NCBI RefSeq assembly: GCF_000812665.2
Contig: NZ_CP014327.1
Coordinates: 2,137,501-2,201,500, forward strand
From: Falsihalocynthiibacter arcticus
Lineage (GTDB): Bacteria > Pseudomonadota > Alphaproteobacteria > Rhodobacterales > Rhodobacteraceae
Direction of reading: 5' to 3'
DNA: 64,000 nucleotides
Under the pieces are notes generated by a model, which did no database searches, had not been told where the DNA came from, and worked only from the letters and a program-made list of their open reading frames with translations. Both the position numbers and the translations under genes were made by a program. Positions 59,984-64,000 of the stretch are shown piece after piece; the first letter of the stretch is position 1, and each line of letters begins with the position of its first letter.

Positions 59984-62272
59984 ATGAAACAGATTGTATC
60001 AAGAATTGCGGTTTTGGCTATGACGGCGTGGATTGCTGGTGCGATCCCGGCGATGGCGCAGGACGACGTGGTGATCGTCTATGACGGATCGGGGTCCATG
60101 TGGGGTCAGATTGATGGCACCAGCAAGGTCGAAATCGCGCGCGAGGTTCTGGGTGATTTGGTGACGAATTGGGATGACGATACCAATCTGGGTCTTGTCG
60201 CTTATGGCCATCGTGCTGAAGGCGACTGCACAGATATCGAGACGATGATCGCTCCCGGTCCACTGGACCGCGCGGCTTTCATCGCTACCGTCAACGCGAT
60301 CAATCCCGTTGGCAAAACTCCAATTTCCGCCTCCGTCAGCCATGCAGCCGACCTTTTGTCCTACCGCGACAACCCGGCGACGGTGGTGCTAATTTCTGAC
60401 GGGGTGGAAACATGCAACGCCGATCCTTGCGCGCTGTCGGCGCAGCTTGCACGACAAGGAATCGCCTTCACCGTTCATGTGGTCGGTTTTGATTTGGATG
60501 ATGCGGCCAATGCCAGCTTGTCCTGCATCGCCGAGAATACTGGAGGCGTGTTTGTGCCTGCCAGCAACGCGTCCGAGTTGACCGATGCCTTAGCGCAAGT
60601 CAAAAGCGCGATGGATCTAAAGCAAATGCCCCCAGAGCCAGAACCCGTCGTTGACGAGCCCGCGTCGCCTGAAGTTACCGTGAGCGGCCCCGCGCAAGTC
60701 ACGGTTGGAGCGGATTTCGACGTGACTTGGAGTAAAACAGTCAATCCGCGCGACTACATCACCATCGTGCCACTGGGAGCGGATCGCGACACCTCCACGG
60801 TTTACATCCGCGCCAAGGAGGAGACCGAAGGCAGGTTGACCGCGCCGGGAGAGGCTGGCCTTTATGAGCTGCGGTACGTTCTTGCCGCAGGGGGTGACAC
60901 TCTTGCCAGCACACCCATCGAAGTTGTCGAAGCAGACGTCACCGTGAGCGGCCCCGCGCAGGTCACGGTTGGAGAGGATTTCGACGTGACTTGGAGTAAA
61001 ACGATCAACCCGCGCGACTACATCACCATCGTGCCACTGGGAGCGGATCGCGACACCTCCACGGTTTACATCCGCGCCAAGGAGGAGACCGAAGGCAGGT
61101 TGACCGCGCCGGGAGAGGCTGGCCTTTATGAGCTGCGGTACGTTCTTGCCGCAGGGGGTGACACTCTTGCCAGCACACCCATCGAAGTTGTCGAAGCAGA
61201 CGTCACCGTGAGCGGCCCCGCGCAGGTCACGGTTGGAGAGGATTTCGACGTGACTTGGAGTAAAACAATCAACCCGCGCGATTACATCACCATCGTGCCG
61301 CTGGGAGCGGATCGCGATACCTCCACGGTTTACATCCGCGCCAAGGACGTGATCGAAGGCAGACTGACTGCGCCGGGAGAGGCTGGCCTTTATGAGCTGC
61401 GGTACGTTCTTGCCACAGGGGGGGGCACTCTTGCCAACACACCCATCGAAGTTGTCGAAGCAGAAGTCACCGTGAGCGGCCCCGCGCAGGTCACGGTTGG
61501 AGCGGAGTTCGACGTCGCTTGGAGTAAAACGATCAACCCGCGCGACTACATCACCATCGTGCCACTGGGAGCGGATCGCGACACCTCCACGGTTTACATC
61601 CGCGCCAAGGACGTGACCGAAGGCAGACTGACTGCGCCGGGAGAGGCTGGCCTTTATGAGCTGCGGTACGTTCTTGCCACAGGAGGTAGCACTCTTGCCA
61701 GCGCACCGATCGAGGTTGTCGAAGCCGAAATTGGCATTTCCGGACCAGGGATAGTGCGCGCCGGAACTGAAGTAGATATCGCATGGTCGAGTAATATCAA
61801 CCCGCGCGATTTCATCACCATTGTCGCAATGGGCGCGGATGAAGGAAGTTATACCGATTATATTCGCGTGGGTTCCGTGACGCAGGGCAGATTGACCGCA
61901 CCTGATACGACCGGTCTGTATGAATTGCGCTATGTGCTTGAAAAAGGTGGTCGCACCTTGGCCAATGCGCCACTGGAAGTCGTGGGTGCCGACGCGCCAC
62001 TGGACGATGGTGCGGGACTAACGGTGCCAGCCACTGCCACGCCAAGTGAAACGATCACGGTGACGTGGACGCTTCAAAATGACAGCACCGATCAGCGGAT
62101 CGCAGTCGCACGCAAGGATCAACCGGATTTCAGTTGGATTTCGGTGCAATCCATCGGCGATGCAACGTCCATGCAGGTCAAAATGCCTGATGAAACGGGT
62201 CTTTATGAAATTCGCTTTCTGGATGTCGCAGGGAGCGCGCTTATGGGGCGGTCCGTTGTGGAGGTGAAATGA
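59984..62272 (+). CDS. Exported VWA-domain protein with Ig-like tandem repeats
   Basis: A 762-residue protein. A signal peptide (MKQIVSRIAVLAMTAWIAGA, then IPAMAQ) is followed by a von Willebrand A domain (about residues 28-210) with a MIDAS motif DGSGS at 34-38, NPVGKTPIS, and VLISDGVETC. A short proline linker leads to five 88-residue repeats beginning VTVSGPAQVTVG and containing WSKTINPRDYITIVPLGADR, plus a degenerate sixth. Each repeat looks like a beta-sandwich. VWA domains bind proteins through metal, so this is probably an adhesive or scaffold protein outside the inner membrane. It overlaps the SH3-like gene by 4 bases. Confidence 0.88.
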   Translation: MKQIVSRIAVLAMTAWIAGAIPAMAQDDVVIVYDGSGSMWGQIDGTSKVEIAREVLGDLVTNWDDDTNLGLVAYGHRAEGDCTDIETMIAPGPLDRAAFIATVNAINPVGKTPISASVSHAADLLSYRDNPATVVLISDGVETCNADPCALSAQLARQGIAFTVHVVGFDLDDAANASLSCIAENTGGVFVPASNASELTDALAQVKSAMDLKQMPPEPEPVVDEPASPEVTVSGPAQVTVGADFDVTWSKTVNPRDYITIVPLGADRDTSTVYIRAKEETEGRLTAPGEAGLYELRYVLAAGGDTLASTPIEVVEADVTVSGPAQVTVGEDFDVTWSKTINPRDYITIVPLGADRDTSTVYIRAKEETEGRLTAPGEAGLYELRYVLAAGGDTLASTPIEVVEADVTVSGPAQVTVGEDFDVTWSKTINPRDYITIVPLGADRDTSTVYIRAKDVIEGRLTAPGEAGLYELRYVLATGGGTLANTPIEVVEAEVTVSGPAQVTVGAEFDVAWSKTINPRDYITIVPLGADRDTSTVYIRAKDVTEGRLTAPGEAGLYELRYVLATGGSTLASAPIEVVEAEIGISGPGIVRAGTEVDIAWSSNINPRDFITIVAMGADEGSYTDYIRVGSVTQGRLTAPDTTGLYELRYVLEKGGRTLANAPLEVVGADAPLDDGAGLTVPATATPSETITVTWTLQNDSTDQRIAVARKDQPDFSWISVQSIGDATSMQVKMPDETGLYEIRFLDVAGSALMGRSVVEVK
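60671..61730 (+). repeat. 264-bp tandem repeats within the VWA gene
   Basis: Copies begin near 60671, 60935, 61199 and 61463 with an exact 264-base period, and a diverged fifth copy starts near 61727. The first four copies are nearly identical in DNA; for example the stretch around GTGCCACTGGGAGCGGATCG recurs in each. High identity over synonymous sites indicates recent expansion or gene conversion. Assembly of this region from short reads could be collapsed. Confidence 0.92.
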
Positions 62273-63045
62273 TGACGCGCAATATTTTGAGAGGCGTCAC
62301 TTTCGTGGTTGGTTTCATGGCGACCGCCGCATTTGCGCAGATCGACGGCCACGGCCCGGATAGTTGGCGGGTGACCGGCGTCGCAGCGAATGACGTGTTG
62401 AACGTCCGGATGGGGCCGGGAACCGCATATCCTGTGATCGAGACATTCGCACCGGACACGCGCGGATTGGAACAGATCACCTGCGTGCCTTATTATGCCC
62501 TGCGCCATTACAGCGAGATGACCGAGGCACAGATCAACGCGTTACCACCGCGCTGGTGCCTGATGCGCGGCAGGGATATGATGCGCGCGGGGTGGGTTGC
62601 AGGACAATTCATCAGACCGGATGATGAGGACACGACGATACCCTCGCAGGAATCCCTAATTTCGACCGGCGATCCGCTACTTGATCAAGCACAGGCACTG
62701 GTACGCGAATTGTATGTCGTTTTTGAAATGGGCGGCGAGCAGGGCGACAACCCGTTTTACCCGCCAACGGCCGAGCGATATTTCTTTGCCGGACTGGCGC
62801 CAAAACTGGCAGGCCACGGCAGCGATGTGATGTACGATGCGCAAGACTTTCAGGGACAGGTAACGCGCATCGCACCCGATGCGGATCGGCCGATGCTTCG
62901 GGGTATGATTACAATCAATGTCGATTTCATCAATTTCGGACAGCAGGATCGTGCGGTATTCAGTCTGCGCGCGGATACATCACAACAAGGCGCACCGTTC
63001 CGGATTTTTCGGATCGAGCATGGTGACTGGAGCTTCCCGCAGTGA
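62269..63045 (+). CDS. Exported SH3b-like domain protein
   Basis: A 258-residue protein with a signal peptide (ILRGVTFVVGFMATAAFA). An SH3-like domain (about residues 33-80) reads SWRVTGVAANDVLNVRMGPG, then TAYPVIETF, the typical bacterial SH3b pattern that binds cell-wall peptides. The C-terminal half (YPPTAERYFFAGLAPKLAGH, then RPMLRGMITINVDFINFGQQ) resembles a small unknown domain. GAGGTGAA lies before the ATG, and the start overlaps the VWA stop (ATGA), so the two are translated together. Confidence 0.8.
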   Translation: MMTRNILRGVTFVVGFMATAAFAQIDGHGPDSWRVTGVAANDVLNVRMGPGTAYPVIETFAPDTRGLEQITCVPYYALRHYSEMTEAQINALPPRWCLMRGRDMMRAGWVAGQFIRPDDEDTTIPSQESLISTGDPLLDQAQALVRELYVVFEMGGEQGDNPFYPPTAERYFFAGLAPKLAGHGSDVMYDAQDFQGQVTRIAPDADRPMLRGMITINVDFINFGQQDRAVFSLRADTSQQGAPFRIFRIEHGDWSFPQ

Positions 63046-63201
63046 CGGGTTCGACGATAGAACTAATATTCGGTCAGGCGAAGTAAATTAATTTCTGATG
63101 CCTGCCGGTCGGTGGATTAAAATAAAAAGACCGGTCGTTGGTGGAGCCGACAGGCTTCAGTGCCTTGGGAATTAACTCGTGCGATTGATGTGAGGAAAGT
63201 G

Positions 63202-64000
63202 ATGAAAAATCCGCTTATTGTTTGTGCGTTCATAGTTGCCAGTCCCAGTCCGCTTTATGCGGAATGGGACAATACGGAATGGGCGCTGAACGAGCTCAAA
63301 TCAGTTTATAAATGTGGGTTCTGCCTTGTCGCTGACGAAGAGTATCGTGACATATACGCTATCCGGCTTCCGAAAATGGAGGCCATCGTTACGCTCGAAC
63401 TGAATGAAATCAGCGAATGGATGTCATCCATACCCTTCAGGCAGGCAGACCTTCCAAACAACCCAGGACCCGCACCCTATTATGTCATCTCACCACGCGG
63501 GCGAGACGACCGGGTGCAGGAGATACTTGCCAGTCGCGCTGCCTCATACCATCCCAGCGATGGCATAGAACTGAATTTTTCAAATTTTATCTCGCCGCTT
63601 TGGGATGGTGGCGCTTATGATCGCGACATAATGATTGATAACAGCACCACGCTGGCGCATGAAATATATCATGGCGTGCAGTCTGCCATGGTCCCCGGAG
63701 AGGAGGAACATCCGCCGACATGGTTTACTGAAAGCACACCTGAAGCAGTGGGGCGCGCCTGGGCCGAGTCGAAACATGGCGAACTGTTCTTCAATGACAA
63801 GGATTATGCGCAGCCCCTGCATAACCCGGACAATATTTATAACCGCGACCATTTCTTCTATTACCTTGGCGATATTCTACAGTCGGAGCCAACGATTGCA
63901 TATCTTGGCGATTTGGATGCCAAATCTGGCCACGATGGTCACGACGGGCTGCTATGGCTTGATACTTTCCTGAAGGGCCGCGATGAATTGAAGACTGGCG
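63202..64000 (+). CDS. Secreted HExxH metallopeptidase-like protein, partial
   Basis: A frame from ATG 63202 to the window end with no stop, at least 266 residues. It begins MKNPLIVCAFIVASPSPLYA, a signal peptide, with GAGGAA upstream of the start. The motif TTLAHEIYHGVQSAM (HExxH) and the following PPTWFTESTPEA, which can give the third zinc ligand Glu, indicate a zincin-type metallopeptidase. Cysteines are few (C38, C41). It follows the SH3-like gene after 156 bases with a hairpin-capable spacer. The family is unknown. The C-terminus lies outside the window. Confidence 0.7.
   Translation, partial: MKNPLIVCAFIVASPSPLYAEWDNTEWALNELKSVYKCGFCLVADEEYRDIYAIRLPKMEAIVTLELNEISEWMSSIPFRQADLPNNPGPAPYYVISPRGRDDRVQEILASRAASYHPSDGIELNFSNFISPLWDGGAYDRDIMIDNSTTLAHEIYHGVQSAMVPGEEEHPPTWFTESTPEAVGRAWAESKHGELFFNDKDYAQPLHNPDNIYNRDHFFYYLGDILQSEPTIAYLGDLDAKSGHDGHDGLLWLDTFLKGRDELKTG

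Overview
This window looks like a chromosome segment of an alphaproteobacterium of the Rhodobacteraceae (Roseobacter group). The inference rests on gene order and families: a DUF6476-like gene divergent from an RluD-type pseudouridine synthase and followed by rpoH; a SUV3-type helicase followed by an S4 protein, fdxA and carD; and a SPOR lipoprotein, dacC, tmk, holB, tatD, metallo-beta-lactamase series. No species can be named from sequence alone.

Layout. 0.2-2.1 kb: a short signalling cluster (MarR-like regulator, stand-alone receiver, receiver-like protein without the phospho-acceptor, and a frameshifted unknown). 2.3-35.7 kb: mostly ordinary core genes covering RNA metabolism, cobalamin lower-ligand assembly, tyrosine catabolism with an Lrp-type regulator, sulfur amino acid synthesis, DNA replication and cell wall. 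35.95 kb: tRNA-Ser(UGA).

36.0-40.1 kb: a compact integrated element of about 4 kb in the 3' end of tRNA-Ser, bounded by a 14-bp direct repeat. It carries an integrase, an AlpA-type regulator, three small DNA-binding or unknown genes (one of 43 codons), one unknown cargo gene, and a non-coding end with an iteron-like motif. 40.2-49.15 kb: a second mobile segment with its own integrase, a three-gene operon (unknown protein, zinc-ribbon GIY-YIG-like protein, and an FtsH-like AAA+/M41 protease with no membrane segments), a short ribbon-helix-helix gene with symmetric operator-like repeats, and a MobV-type relaxase with a hairpin-rich oriT candidate. It ends where a fabI-like gene is cut after about 33 codons.

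49.15-53.35 kb: a scarred zone with phaC beside the fabI stub, a phasin-like remnant and two IS3-family fragments around a PQQ-type sugar dehydrogenase. 53.9-64 kb: an accessory envelope and signalling cluster. A three-gene operon (molybdopterin-fold periplasmic protein, sensor kinase, LuxR-type response regulator) lies divergent from a run of exported proteins: a lipoprotein, a membrane protein, a VWA protein with 88-residue tandem repeats, an SH3-like protein, and a secreted HExxH metallopeptidase that runs off the window.

Three genes (near 1.89, 43.85 and 58.30 kb) are broken at short G-runs, and each is restored by exactly one extra G. That pattern suggests homopolymer under-calling more than three independent pseudogenes, although biological slippage cannot be excluded. 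The most novel-looking material is the tRNA-Ser element with its unknown cargo, the soluble AAA/M41 protease operon, and the 53.9-64 kb cluster.
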